A stretch of 21,671 nt of DNA, from NCBI GenBank assembly GCA_964567665.1, contig CAZMNN010000041.1, positions 1 through 21,671 of the forward strand, read 5' to 3'. This document shows, in pieces, positions 1 to 6,562 of this stretch (positions are counted from its first letter, which is position 1; the number at the start of each line of letters is the position of its first letter). The notes beneath the pieces are model-generated. The model was given only the letters and a program-made list of their open reading frames with translations, made no database searches and had not been told where the DNA came from. The stretch comes from UBA1731 sp964567665 (GTDB lineage: Bacteria > Verrucomicrobiota > Kiritimatiellia > RFP12 > UBA1067). The position numbers and the translations under genes are program-made.

Positions 1-51
1 GTCAGGCTCATAACCTGAAGGTCGTTGGTTCAAATCCAGCCCCCGCTACCA
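1..51 (+). tRNA. tRNA-Met (CAT), initiator-like, 5' end outside window
   Basis: Only the 3' two-thirds is present. The anticodon stem-loop is TCAGG-CTCATAA-CCTGA (anticodon CAT). It is followed by a short variable loop, a T arm GTTGG-TTCAAAT-CCAGC, the acceptor strand CCCCGCT, discriminator A and an encoded CCA ending at 51. The variable loop, T loop and acceptor strand closely follow bacterial initiator tRNA-fMet as I remember it, not elongator tRNA-Met. Two differences from the E. coli initiator are visible. The third of the three G-C pairs in the anticodon stem is A-U (AGG/CCU), and base 72 is T rather than A. The opposite acceptor strand is not in the window, so the 1-72 mismatch typical of initiators cannot be checked. 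Confidence 0.93.
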
Positions 52-280
52 ATCTTTCAAGTGTACCTTATGCGCATACGATTTGCGCTTCTGTGAATGA
101 AGCGTTTGCTTTTACAAAGGGTGATGTCGTAGCGAGTTGCTGCACGTCTTGAAGTTGAACACAGCGGCGAGGTAGTCCAACTCCTTATGGCATGTTTTCC
201 ACTGCTCACGATGCCTGCCTTTCGGTATGCTTCGCCTGACGATGCAACCATGCCTGATTCGCAGATGTCGTGGTCGAGGC
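52..280. other. intergenic stretch between tRNA-Met and the dispersed repeat
   Basis: Together with the repeat and promoter that follow, this makes a 388-base gap before proS. I see no RNA gene, no good plus-strand gene and no clear terminator here. The only coding candidate is the 64-codon minus-strand ORF listed separately at 112-306. A plus-strand frame runs from 187 into proS, but it crosses the proS promoter and RBS and is not credible. Confidence 0.5.
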
Positions 281-306
281 GTCCTTTCTTCCTTGCGGAT
301 TGGCAT
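112..306 (-). CDS. possible small basic protein of unknown function, associated with the dispersed repeat
   Basis: This is a 64-codon minus-strand ORF, rich in Arg, His and Lys, with no domain that I recognise. In its favour, the ATG is preceded on the minus strand by CAGGGGGAA, a good Shine-Dalgarno-like sequence about five bases away, and the ORF lies in a gap with no competing gene. The start region is inside the 72-base repeat. In the second copy (6381-6452) the RBS is also present (CAGGAGGAA), but the start is GTG and the frame stops after five codons. So this could be a small gene with one intact and one decayed copy, the remnant of a mobile element gene, or chance. A minus-strand -10 is only suggestive (TAATAT near 341). 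Confidence 0.22.
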   Translation of the reverse strand: MPIRKEERTPRPRHLRIRHGCIVRRSIPKGRHREQWKTCHKELDYLAAVFNFKTCSNSLRHHPL

Positions 307-352
307 GGCTTCCCCCTGTCTGAAACTGCACTACGAGATATTACAACTTTCC
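281..352. repeat. dispersed 72-base repeat, copy 1 (upstream of proS)
   Basis: This aligns without gaps to 6381-6452, with 59 of 72 positions identical by eye. The best conserved parts are the first ten bases (GTCCTTTCTT) and the last forty, including CTGTCTGAAACTGC and ACAACTTTCC. The mismatches show no third-codon-position bias in the plus-strand frame, so plus-strand coding does not explain it. The block ends 49 bases before the proS -10 element, exactly as copy 2 does before its own promoter. Read on the minus strand, it contains an RBS and start codon for the 112-306 ORF. Confidence 0.8.
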
Positions 353-398
353 GCTACACTTTGTTGCCGGTATTCAGTTCGCACATCCATTCGGAGTT

Positions 399-407
399 TG
401 GTATAAT
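399..407 (+). promoter_or_regulatory. extended -10 promoter of proS
   Basis: TGGTATAAT matches an extended -10 element (TGn plus TATAAT at 402-407). No -35 hexamer is visible 16-18 bases upstream. The predicted transcript starts near 414, leaving a leader of about 26 bases. The leader carries a GGGAGAAG RBS at 423-430 before the proS ATG at 440. Confidence 0.75.
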
Positions 408-439
408 TCACACAGTTTTTTCGGGAGAAGATTTTACCT

Positions 440-2164
440 ATGAAGTGGACAAAGACGTTCATCCAGACATTGAGGGAGAACCCTCAGGATGCAGAGATAG
501 ATTCGCACAAGCTGCTTGTTCGCGCCGGAATCTGCCGCAAGACGGCGTCCGGACTTTTCACGTTCATGCCGCTCGGAATGCGCACACTTAAGAAGATTGA
601 GCAGATCGTGCGCGAGGAGATGGATGCCGCCGGCGCAATCGAGATACTGATGCCGGCGCTGCAGCCGGCCGAACTGTGGCAGAAGACCGGCCGCTGGGAC
701 ACGATGGGCGCGAATATGTTCCGTCTCAAGGATCGTGCCGAACATTCAATGGCAATGGGTCCGACGGCGGAGGAGGAGGTCACGGATCTGATGACCAATG
801 CGATTTCGTCCTACCGTCAGCTGCCAATCACGGTGTACCAGATCCAGACGAAGTTCCGCGACGAGACGCGCCCGCGCTTCGGCCTCATGCGCTCCAAGGA
901 ATTCATAATGAAGGACGCATACAGCTTCGACGTCGATGCTGAGGGTGCGGACAAGAGCTACTGGAACATGTACCGGGCGTACGAACGCATCTTCGCCCGC
1001 TGCGGCCTCAAAGCCACGCCGGTGCAGGCTGACGGTGGCGACATGGGCGACAGCATGACGCACGAGTTCCATGCGCTCGCCGATGCGGGCGAGGACGGCA
1101 TTGCCTGCTGTCCGGCCTGCGGATATGCCGCCAACCTCGAACGCGCCGAGCGTATGCTTTCGACGACGCAAGTCGGTGCGGACGGAGCATCCCCCGCGAT
1201 CGAGGAGGTGCATACTCCCGGCGCAAAGACGATTGAGCAGGTTTCCGCATTCATGGGTGTGCCAGGATCCGCGTTCGTCAAGTCGCTCATATATTGCGCG
1301 GACGGAAAGCCGGTGATGGTCTGTGTGCCTGGGGATCGTGAAGTGAACGACGTGAAGGTAAAGCGTTTCCTCGGAGCGAAGAGGCTTGAACTTGCCGGAT
1401 TTGACATGGTGCTTGCCGCGTCAGGCGCGAACGCCGGTTCGGTCGGGCCGGTGAATCCGGCGGATCCGACGCTTCGCATAATAGCCGACAGGTCTCTTGC
1501 CGGAGTGCATGGCCGCATAGTCGGGGCCAACAAGGATGATTACCATCTCAGGAACGTGGATTTCGACCGCGACGTGAAGATCGCCGAGACCGATTTCGCG
1601 GATCTCGTCGTGTGCGGAGCCGGCGACGCCTGCCCCAAGTGCGGCAAGACAATGGAACTCAAGCGCGGCATCGAAGTCGGGCAGGTGTTCAAGCTTGGCA
1701 CAAAGTACACCGAGGCGTTCCGCACGGTCTACAAGGATGAAGCGGCGGCCGAGAAACTGTGCATCATGGGCTGCTATGGCGTGGGCGTGTCCCGTACGCT
1801 GCAGGCCGTGATCGAGCAGAGCCATGACAAGGACGGAATCATCTGGCCGGCGTCCATATCGCCGTATCAGGTCGTGATCGACCTTCTCGATCCCGCAGAC
1901 GAAACGGTTGCAAAGGTTGCGGACGACATTGAGGCGCAGTTGGAGGCAAAAGGCGTCGACGTGATAGTCGATGACCGTGCCGACCGTCCGGGCGTAAAGT
2001 TCAAGGATGCAGACCTCATCGGTTTCACCGTGCGTGTTGTCGTCGGCAAGAAGGGGCTTGAAAAGGGTGGCGTCGAGATCAAGCGCCGTGCGGACGACAA
2101 GTCGCTCACCCGGATCGTCCCTCCGTCCGAGGCGGCGGCCGAAATCGCCGGAATGCTGCGCTGA
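440..2164 (+). CDS. proS: prolyl-tRNA synthetase, bacterial type with editing domain
   Basis: This cytoplasmic class II aminoacyl-tRNA synthetase charges tRNA-Pro with proline. At 574 residues it has the usual length of the bacterial (E. coli-like) form. Motif 1 lies at about residues 40-80 and the MGPTAEE substrate loop near 107. Motif 2 includes TKFRDETRPRFG and RSKEFIMKDAYSF at about 138-165, and motif 3 has GCYGVGVSR near 447. Between motifs 2 and 3 (about 235-390) is the inserted YbaK-like editing domain that clears mischarged Ala-tRNA-Pro. Cysteine pairs CPAC (about 223) and CPKC (about 397) flank this insertion. The C-terminal 100 residues are the anticodon-binding domain, including DDRADRPGVKFKDADLIG. 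The ATG at 440 has a GGGAG box 12 bases upstream and lies behind its own promoter. It is the first gene of a tightly packed run with fmdB-like, aroQ and htpX. Confidence 0.97.
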   Translation: MKWTKTFIQTLRENPQDAEIDSHKLLVRAGICRKTASGLFTFMPLGMRTLKKIEQIVREEMDAAGAIEILMPALQPAELWQKTGRWDTMGANMFRLKDRAEHSMAMGPTAEEEVTDLMTNAISSYRQLPITVYQIQTKFRDETRPRFGLMRSKEFIMKDAYSFDVDAEGADKSYWNMYRAYERIFARCGLKATPVQADGGDMGDSMTHEFHALADAGEDGIACCPACGYAANLERAERMLSTTQVGADGASPAIEEVHTPGAKTIEQVSAFMGVPGSAFVKSLIYCADGKPVMVCVPGDREVNDVKVKRFLGAKRLELAGFDMVLAASGANAGSVGPVNPADPTLRIIADRSLAGVHGRIVGANKDDYHLRNVDFDRDVKIAETDFADLVVCGAGDACPKCGKTMELKRGIEVGQVFKLGTKYTEAFRTVYKDEAAAEKLCIMGCYGVGVSRTLQAVIEQSHDKDGIIWPASISPYQVVIDLLDPADETVAKVADDIEAQLEAKGVDVIVDDRADRPGVKFKDADLIGFTVRVVVGKKGLEKGGVEIKRRADDKSLTRIVPPSEAAAEIAGMLR

Positions 2165-2169
2165 AAGCC

Positions 2170-2415
2170 ATGCCCGTATACGTATATGAAGCGAAGTCTG
2201 CGGGCTGCGACAGGTGCCGGAGCGGCTTCGAGATCACGCAGTCCATCAACGATGCGCGGCTGACGGCCTGTCCGGACTGCGGTGCGCCGGTTGTGCGCGT
2301 GGTTCAGGCCCCTGCGATAGGTCATTCCCGCACGGATCTTAACTACCGTGCGAAGCGGGCCGGCTTCCACGCCCTCAAGCGTGTGCAGAAGGGCGAATAC
2401 GAAAAGATATATTGA
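2170..2415 (+). CDS. FmdB-family zinc ribbon protein
   Basis: This small protein (81 residues) matches the FmdB / CxxC_CxxC_SSSS putative regulatory family. It starts MPVYVYEAK, the family's MPxYxY opening, and has two cysteine pairs (C13-C16 and C34-C37) that would bind one zinc. ITQSI between the pairs and the following RVVQAPAI are also family features. The N-terminus is slightly unusual: the family normally has a cysteine right after MPxYEYxC, whereas here an AKSAG insertion pushes the first CxxC a few residues further. The function of the family is not well established. A regulatory role was proposed from early linkage to formamide or amide utilisation genes. It begins 5 bases after the proS stop and is probably cotranscribed with it. 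Confidence 0.85.
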   Translation: MPVYVYEAKSAGCDRCRSGFEITQSINDARLTACPDCGAPVVRVVQAPAIGHSRTDLNYRAKRAGFHALKRVQKGEYEKIY

Positions 2416-2424
2416 AGGTGGACG

Positions 2425-2868
2425 ATGAAGATACTGGTGCTTAACGGACCCAATCTCAATCTTCTCGGCAGAAGGGAGCCTGCGCTATACGGCAACAGGA
2501 CGTACGCAGACCTTGAACGCTTCATACGCGCATCTGCGACGGATGCCGGAGTGGATGTGGTGGTGCGACAGTCCAACCATGAGGGGGATCTGGTCGACAT
2601 GATCCAGTCTGCCGCCGGTGTGTTTGACGCGCTTGTCGTGAACGCGGCTGCGTATACGCACACCTCCGTGGCGGTGCTGGATGCGCTCAAGGCTGTCGGA
2701 CTTCCGGTTGTGGAGGTGCATCTCACCAATCCCGCGAAGCGTGAGACGTTCCGTCATACGTCTTTCGTGAAGCCCGCTTCGATAGCGACGTTCGCCGGTC
2801 TTGGATTCGGCTCGTACTCGCGGGCCATACGGTTTCTTGCTGAAAGGCTGTCTGCACGTGCAGGCTGA
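2425..2868 (+). CDS. aroQ: 3-dehydroquinate dehydratase, type II
   Basis: This is the third enzyme of the shikimate pathway. It dehydrates 3-dehydroquinate to 3-dehydroshikimate and usually forms a cytoplasmic dodecamer. The 147-residue length is normal for the type II family. LNGPNLNLLGRREP is the N-terminal signature. Tyr22 is the expected general base on the flexible lid, NAAAYTHTS (73-81) carries the substrate-binding Asn and His79, and EVHLTNP holds the catalytic His99. The C-terminal RETFRHTSF is the usual Arg-containing segment. The family normally has NPGAYTHTS, so the Ala-Ala here is a small variation. The RBS GAAGGTGGA overlaps the fmdB-like stop, ten bases upstream, so translation is probably coupled. 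No other shikimate gene is in the window. Confidence 0.96.
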   Translation: MKILVLNGPNLNLLGRREPALYGNRTYADLERFIRASATDAGVDVVVRQSNHEGDLVDMIQSAAGVFDALVVNAAAYTHTSVAVLDALKAVGLPVVEVHLTNPAKRETFRHTSFVKPASIATFAGLGFGSYSRAIRFLAERLSARAG

Positions 2869-2889
2869 CAGATTAGAGGAGGGCTGCGC

Positions 2890-3789
2890 ATGAAAAGGAT
2901 TTTGCTCTTTGTTTCGGTGAACATCGCCGTGATGGTCACGCTCATGGTCGTGCTTAATGTCCTGTTGGCGCTGGCCGGCCCGGAGGTGAGGGAATCGCTC
3001 TACCACGACGGCATAGATGTCTTCGGGGTTGGACTGTTCTCGCTCGTGTTCGGCATGGGTGGCGCGTTCATATCGCTGCTCATCTCCAAGCCGATGGCGA
3101 AACTCTCCACCGGGGCGCAGGTCGTTGACGGCTCGGAGAGCGAAGACGCCCGCTGGCTCGTGTCGACCGTGGAGCGTCTTGCCCGTGCGGCGAATGTCAA
3201 GACGCCAGAGGTCGCGATATACCGTGGTGCGCCGAACGCATTTGCCACCGGCGCGTTCAAGAACAGCGCACTTGTCGCGGTCTCCGACCAGATTCTCGCC
3301 AAGATGAGCCGTTCGGAGCTTGAAGCCGTTCTTGGACACGAGATGAGCCACGTCGTGAACGGCGACATGATAACGCTCACGCTCGTCCAGGGAGTGCTCA
3401 ACGCAGTGGTGCTGTTTCTGGCTCGCATCATTGCGTACGTCGTCGACAACGCGCTCGGTGAAAAGCGTCGTCGCGGGATGTCCGGCGTGTATTTTCTCGT
3501 CATGTATCTCATGCAGATACTTCTCGGTCTTGTGGCGTCCATCGTAGTCTGCGCATACTCGCGCCGTCGCGAATACGCCGCCGACGCCGGCAGTGCGCGT
3601 CTGCTCGGTACGCCGCAACCGATGATCGCAGCGTTGGGACGTCTTGGTGAATTGAGCGGAGAGCCGCTTCCGGAATCGCTCAGGGCGTTCGGCGTGAGCG
3701 GAAAGGCCCGCAAGGCGAGTCTGTTCGCCACGCATCCGTCCATCGAGGAGCGTGTGGCGGCCCTGCAGCAGCTGAACGGACGCCTCTGA
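2890..3789 (+). CDS. htpX: HtpX-like M48 zinc metalloprotease
   Basis: This inner-membrane zinc protease of family M48B is involved in quality control of membrane proteins, acting alongside FtsH in the systems studied. The 299-residue length fits. Two hydrophobic segments lie at the N-terminus (about 4-28 and 45-62). The catalytic motif HEMSH has His150, Glu151 and His154, and the third zinc ligand is expected at Glu228 in RRREYAADAGSARL. Two more hydrophobic stretches (about 157-180 and 194-222) separate these motifs, as in the family. ATHPSIEERVAAL at the C-terminus is a common M48 ending. The ATG at 2890 has a strong RBS (GAGGAGGG, 2876-2883), 21 bases after aroQ. It is the last gene of the proS run. 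Confidence 0.95.
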   Translation: MKRILLFVSVNIAVMVTLMVVLNVLLALAGPEVRESLYHDGIDVFGVGLFSLVFGMGGAFISLLISKPMAKLSTGAQVVDGSESEDARWLVSTVERLARAANVKTPEVAIYRGAPNAFATGAFKNSALVAVSDQILAKMSRSELEAVLGHEMSHVVNGDMITLTLVQGVLNAVVLFLARIIAYVVDNALGEKRRRGMSGVYFLVMYLMQILLGLVASIVVCAYSRRREYAADAGSARLLGTPQPMIAALGRLGELSGEPLPESLRAFGVSGKARKASLFATHPSIEERVAALQQLNGRL

Positions 3790-3821
3790 GGTGCGATGGA
3801 GCATGATGAACTAAATCACTA

Positions 3822-3830
3822 TGGTATAAT
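3822..3830 (+). promoter_or_regulatory. extended -10 promoter placed directly at the proA start
   Basis: TGGTATAAT, with TATAAT at 3825-3830. The proA ATG is at 3838, seven bases after the hexamer, which is where sigma-70-type transcription normally begins. No -35 box is visible at the usual distance. The arrangement implies a leaderless or nearly leaderless proA transcript. Confidence 0.7.
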
Positions 3831-3837
3831 TCGAAAC

Positions 3838-5046
3838 ATGGAAACAGCAGAGATAATTCACGGACTTGCGGTCAGGGCGCGTGCGGCGGCGTTCAAGATG
3901 GGGGCGTTCCCTACGCAGAGGAAGAACGATGCGCTGCTCGCGGTTGCGGATGCCCTTGAGGCGATGAAGCCGCAGATCGATGCGGCGAACGCCGAAGACG
4001 TGGCGGCGGCGAAAGCGAACGGGATTTCGCCGGCGATGATAGACAGGCTTATGCTTACGGAGGCCAGATTCAAGTCGATGGTCGATGGCGTCCGCCATGT
4101 CGCGACGCTTCCCGATCCCGTCGGCGAGCTGATATGGGAGCGGGAGCGTCCGAGCGGCATCCGCATCAGGAAGGTGCGTCAGCCGTTTGGCGTAATCGCC
4201 GTGGTCTTCGAGTCCCGTCCGAACGTGTTTGTGGATACGGCGGCGCTCTGTCTCAAGACGTCGAACGCAGTGATTTTGCGTGGCGGCAAGGAGGCGTTCA
4301 AGTCCAACCAGGCGTTGAATGCGGCGGTGCGAGCCGGACTTGAGAAGGCCGGGCTTCCTTTGGACGCTGTGCAGATGGTCGAGACGACAGACCATGCCGG
4401 CGTCACCGCGCTTGTGCGCTCCGTCGGTCTCATCGACATAGCCATACCGCGCGGCGGCGAGCGTCTCATTCGCGCCATGTGCGAGGCTGCGCTCATACCG
4501 GTTCTGAAGCACTACAACGGAATCTGCCACGTCTATGTGGACGACAAGGCGGATCTCGGCATGGCGCTCTCAATCCTCGACAACGCCAAGACGCAGCGTC
4601 CCGGCACGTGCAACGCGGCGGAGTGTCTTCTTGTGCATGAGAGGCTTGCTCCGTTGTTCATGCCGATGGTGAAGGCGTGGGCGGCAGACAAGGGCGTGAC
4701 GCTTCACGATGACGGCACAGGCGTGGAATACCTTTCTCTTGACCTGAACGTGGCGACAGTGAAGGGCGTTGAAGATGCCATAGCGTTCATAAACGAGCAT
4801 GGTTCGCATCATTCGGACTGCATCGTCACGAACGACGAGGAGCGGGCGAACCTCTTCCTTCGCGGCGTCGACTCTGCGGCGGTGTACTGGAACGCATCCA
4901 CGCGTTTCACCGACGGTGCGGAGTTCGGCATGGGTGCGGAGATCGGCATATCCACCGACAAGCTCCATGCCCGCGGCCCGATGGGGCTTGAGGAGCTTAC
5001 GACCTACAAGTACACCATAGTCGGCGACGGCACCATCAGAAAATGA
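3838..5046 (+). CDS. proA: glutamate-5-semialdehyde dehydrogenase (gamma-glutamyl phosphate reductase)
   Basis: This is the second step of proline synthesis, the NADPH-dependent reduction of gamma-glutamyl phosphate to glutamate-5-semialdehyde. The catalytic Cys258 lies in QRPGTCNAAECLLVH. EVGSRPNV-like FESRPNVFVDTAALCLKTSNA and the C-terminal GAEIGISTDKLHARGPMGLEELT are family signatures. From the ATG at 3838 it has 402 residues, a little under E. coli ProA (417). An in-frame ATG at 3796 would add 14 residues, MEHDELNHYGIIRN, read straight through the promoter. The 3838 start matches the N-terminus of known ProA proteins better. There is no RBS before 3838, consistent with leaderless translation. 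If the 3796 start is used instead, a weak GAGGTG would couple it to htpX. No proB is nearby. The stop overlaps the next start (ATGA). Confidence 0.95.
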   Translation: METAEIIHGLAVRARAAAFKMGAFPTQRKNDALLAVADALEAMKPQIDAANAEDVAAAKANGISPAMIDRLMLTEARFKSMVDGVRHVATLPDPVGELIWERERPSGIRIRKVRQPFGVIAVVFESRPNVFVDTAALCLKTSNAVILRGGKEAFKSNQALNAAVRAGLEKAGLPLDAVQMVETTDHAGVTALVRSVGLIDIAIPRGGERLIRAMCEAALIPVLKHYNGICHVYVDDKADLGMALSILDNAKTQRPGTCNAAECLLVHERLAPLFMPMVKAWAADKGVTLHDDGTGVEYLSLDLNVATVKGVEDAIAFINEHGSHHSDCIVTNDEERANLFLRGVDSAAVYWNASTRFTDGAEFGMGAEIGISTDKLHARGPMGLEELTTYKYTIVGDGTIRK

Positions 5047-5279
5047 TTCCCTCTGCCGACAAACTGGAGCACCTGTTCAACGCCAATTCGATGAAGCGGC
5101 TTGGCATCGGGTCGCGCCGCGTCTGCTTCGAGATTCCCGGCACAGATCTGTGCGTGAAGTGCTATCGCAACGAAGCCGAGATTGCGCTCGGAAAGCATGT
5201 CGAGAAAGGAAGCGGTACGTTCAAGCCGCATCTTACGTGCCGACCTGCAGAATGGATTGCGGATTATTGGCATGAATGA
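5043..5279 (+). CDS. truncated YrbL-like protein (kinase-fold family, N-terminal part only)
   Basis: This is a 78-residue ORF. Its segment RLGIGSRRVCFEIPGTDLCVKCYRNEAEI resembles the N-terminus of the YrbL / PhoP regulatory network family, whose members start with a glycine-rich LGxGxxRxCY segment followed by CIKxY. This is the glycine-rich loop and lysine strand of a protein-kinase-like fold. Full-length relatives are about 200 residues or more, so the catalytic part is missing here. The ORF ends at a TGA at 5277-5279, just as ruvB begins. Its start overlaps the proA stop by ATGA, so it is positioned for translational coupling. It may be a decaying gene or a retained short form. I see no continuation in the other frames, which are occupied by ruvB. 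Confidence 0.55.
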   Translation: MIPSADKLEHLFNANSMKRLGIGSRRVCFEIPGTDLCVKCYRNEAEIALGKHVEKGSGTFKPHLTCRPAEWIADYWHE

Positions 5280-5292
5280 TGGGGAAGGGCAG

Positions 5293-6285
5293 ATGGAAGG
5301 AATGCGCACAAGCGAAACGCTGAACCGCCGGAATACGGCGTTCGACAACCGTCTCAGACCGTCTGAGTTCGCTGAATTTGTAGGGCAGCAGAAGATCCGC
5401 GACAGGCTCATGCTCGCCGTTCAGGCGGCGAAGGAGCGAGGAGAGACGCTTGATCACGTGCTGTTTTCGGGGCCGCCCGGACTTGGCAAGACGACGCTCT
5501 CGTACATTCTTGGAGAGGCGATGGGGGTTCGGGTGAAGACGACGTCCGGTCCGGTGCTGACAAAGCCGGCTGATCTTGCCGGACTGCTCACGTCGCTTGA
5601 GGCCGGCGACATCGTGTTCATCGACGAGATACACCGCATGGCGAAGACGGTCGAGGAATACCTCTATTCCGCAATGGAGGATTTTGCCATCGACATAATG
5701 ATAGACCAGGGGCCGAACGCTCGAAGCGTAAGGCTTGAGCTTCCGCGCTTCACGCTGGTCGGCGCCACGACGCGCATCGGTCTCATCGCAGCACCGCTTC
5801 GTGCGCGGTTCGGGCTGGTGAACCGCCTCGACTACTACGTCCCCCAGGATCTCGCCGAAATCGTGAAGCGGTCTGCGGACAAGCTTGGGGTGGAGATCGA
5901 CGACGCCGGGGCGCTGGAGGTGGCTCACCGTTCACGCGGAACGCCGCGCATTGCGAACAACCTTCTGCGGCGTGTGCGCGACTACGCACAGGTCAAGGCG
6001 GACAACAGGATAACCGGCGATGTTGCGCGGGATTCGCTTGAGCTTCTTGAAATCGATCCGCATGGTCTGGACGAGATGGACATGAAGATCCTCGAAACGA
6101 TATGCGTCAAGTTCGGCGGCGGGCCGGTGGGTCTATCGACGATTGCGGTTTCCGTGGGAGAGGAGCCTGATACAGTGGAGGAGGCGTACGAACCGTTCCT
6201 CATAATGGAGGGATATCTGGAGCGTACGCCAAAGGGGCGGCAGGCGACGGATCTGGCTTTTTCTCGGCTCGGCATTTCAAGGTGA
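5293..6285 (+). CDS. ruvB: Holliday junction branch migration ATPase RuvB
   Basis: RuvB is the hexameric AAA+ motor that, with RuvA, drives branch migration of Holliday junctions in recombinational repair. From the ATG at 5293 it has 330 residues, close to the family norm. LRPSEFAEFVGQ is the usual N-terminal signature. Walker A is GPPGLGKT (60-67), Walker B is VFIDEIHR with Asp111-Glu112, and the sensor/arginine-finger region is GATTRIGLIAAPLRARFG. The C-terminus, GGPVGLSTIAVSVGEEPDTVEEAYEPFL, is the DNA-binding winged helix. The start is uncertain: 5272 overlaps the previous stop but lacks an RBS, 5293 has GGGGAAGGG close upstream, and 5302 is also possible. ruvA and ruvC are not in the window, so ruvB is apart from its usual partners. 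It is downstream of proA and probably shares its promoter. Confidence 0.96.
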   Translation: MEGMRTSETLNRRNTAFDNRLRPSEFAEFVGQQKIRDRLMLAVQAAKERGETLDHVLFSGPPGLGKTTLSYILGEAMGVRVKTTSGPVLTKPADLAGLLTSLEAGDIVFIDEIHRMAKTVEEYLYSAMEDFAIDIMIDQGPNARSVRLELPRFTLVGATTRIGLIAAPLRARFGLVNRLDYYVPQDLAEIVKRSADKLGVEIDDAGALEVAHRSRGTPRIANNLLRRVRDYAQVKADNRITGDVARDSLELLEIDPHGLDEMDMKILETICVKFGGGPVGLSTIAVSVGEEPDTVEEAYEPFLIMEGYLERTPKGRQATDLAFSRLGISR

Positions 6286-6380
6286 CGTGGCGCCGGATGC
6301 GGCGTAGGGACGTCTGCACGACACCGTGGGCGCTGTTCCTGCCCGGCGTGGGCGGCTATCCCCACGGAGATGGCGGCGGT

Positions 6381-6452
6381 GTCCTTTCTTATTTGTGAAT
6401 CGGCACGATTTCCTCCTGTCTGAAACTGCGCGACGAGATGATACAACTTTCC
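6381..6452. repeat. dispersed 72-base repeat, copy 2 (upstream of the Tat phosphoesterase gene)
   Basis: Gapless alignment to 281-352 with 59 of 72 identities. It ends 49 bases before the TATAAT-containing element at 6499, the same spacing as copy 1. The sequence between repeat and promoter is not noticeably similar in the two copies. On the minus strand it carries CAGGAGGAA followed by GTG and then an in-frame TAA after five codons, so any protein once read from it is broken here. The bases before it (6286-6380) hold no feature that I can identify. Confidence 0.8.
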
Positions 6453-6498
6453 TCGCCGTGCCATCCTGCGCAGACTATGCCATCTGGCGGAACGAATG

Positions 6499-6507
6499 TG
6501 GTATAAT
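6499..6507 (+). promoter_or_regulatory. extended -10 promoter of the Tat phosphoesterase gene
   Basis: TGGTATAAT with TATAAT at 6502-6507 and no visible -35. The expected leader is about 49 bases, with an AGAAAGGA RBS at 6545-6552 ahead of the ATG at 6563. It lies downstream of the second copy of the 72-base repeat. Confidence 0.72.
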
Positions 6508-6562
6508 GGCGGCATCTTGGTTGTTTTGTTTCATTGTTTGCAAGCAGAAAGGAACATATCTG

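Noticed and set aside
187..591. 134-codon plus-strand frame overlapping the start of proS
   Set aside because: It runs through the repeat, the proS promoter and its RBS. Mismatches between the two repeat copies show no third-position bias in this frame.
2485..3804. 439-codon open frame on the minus strand
   Set aside because: Antisense to aroQ and htpX, with the same Arg/His-rich composition and no RBS. Both plus-strand genes are secure.
6326..6562. 79-codon N-terminal extension of the phosphoesterase frame
   Set aside because: It crosses the repeat and the TGGTATAAT promoter. The Tat signal peptide begins exactly at the ATG at 6563, which has an RBS.
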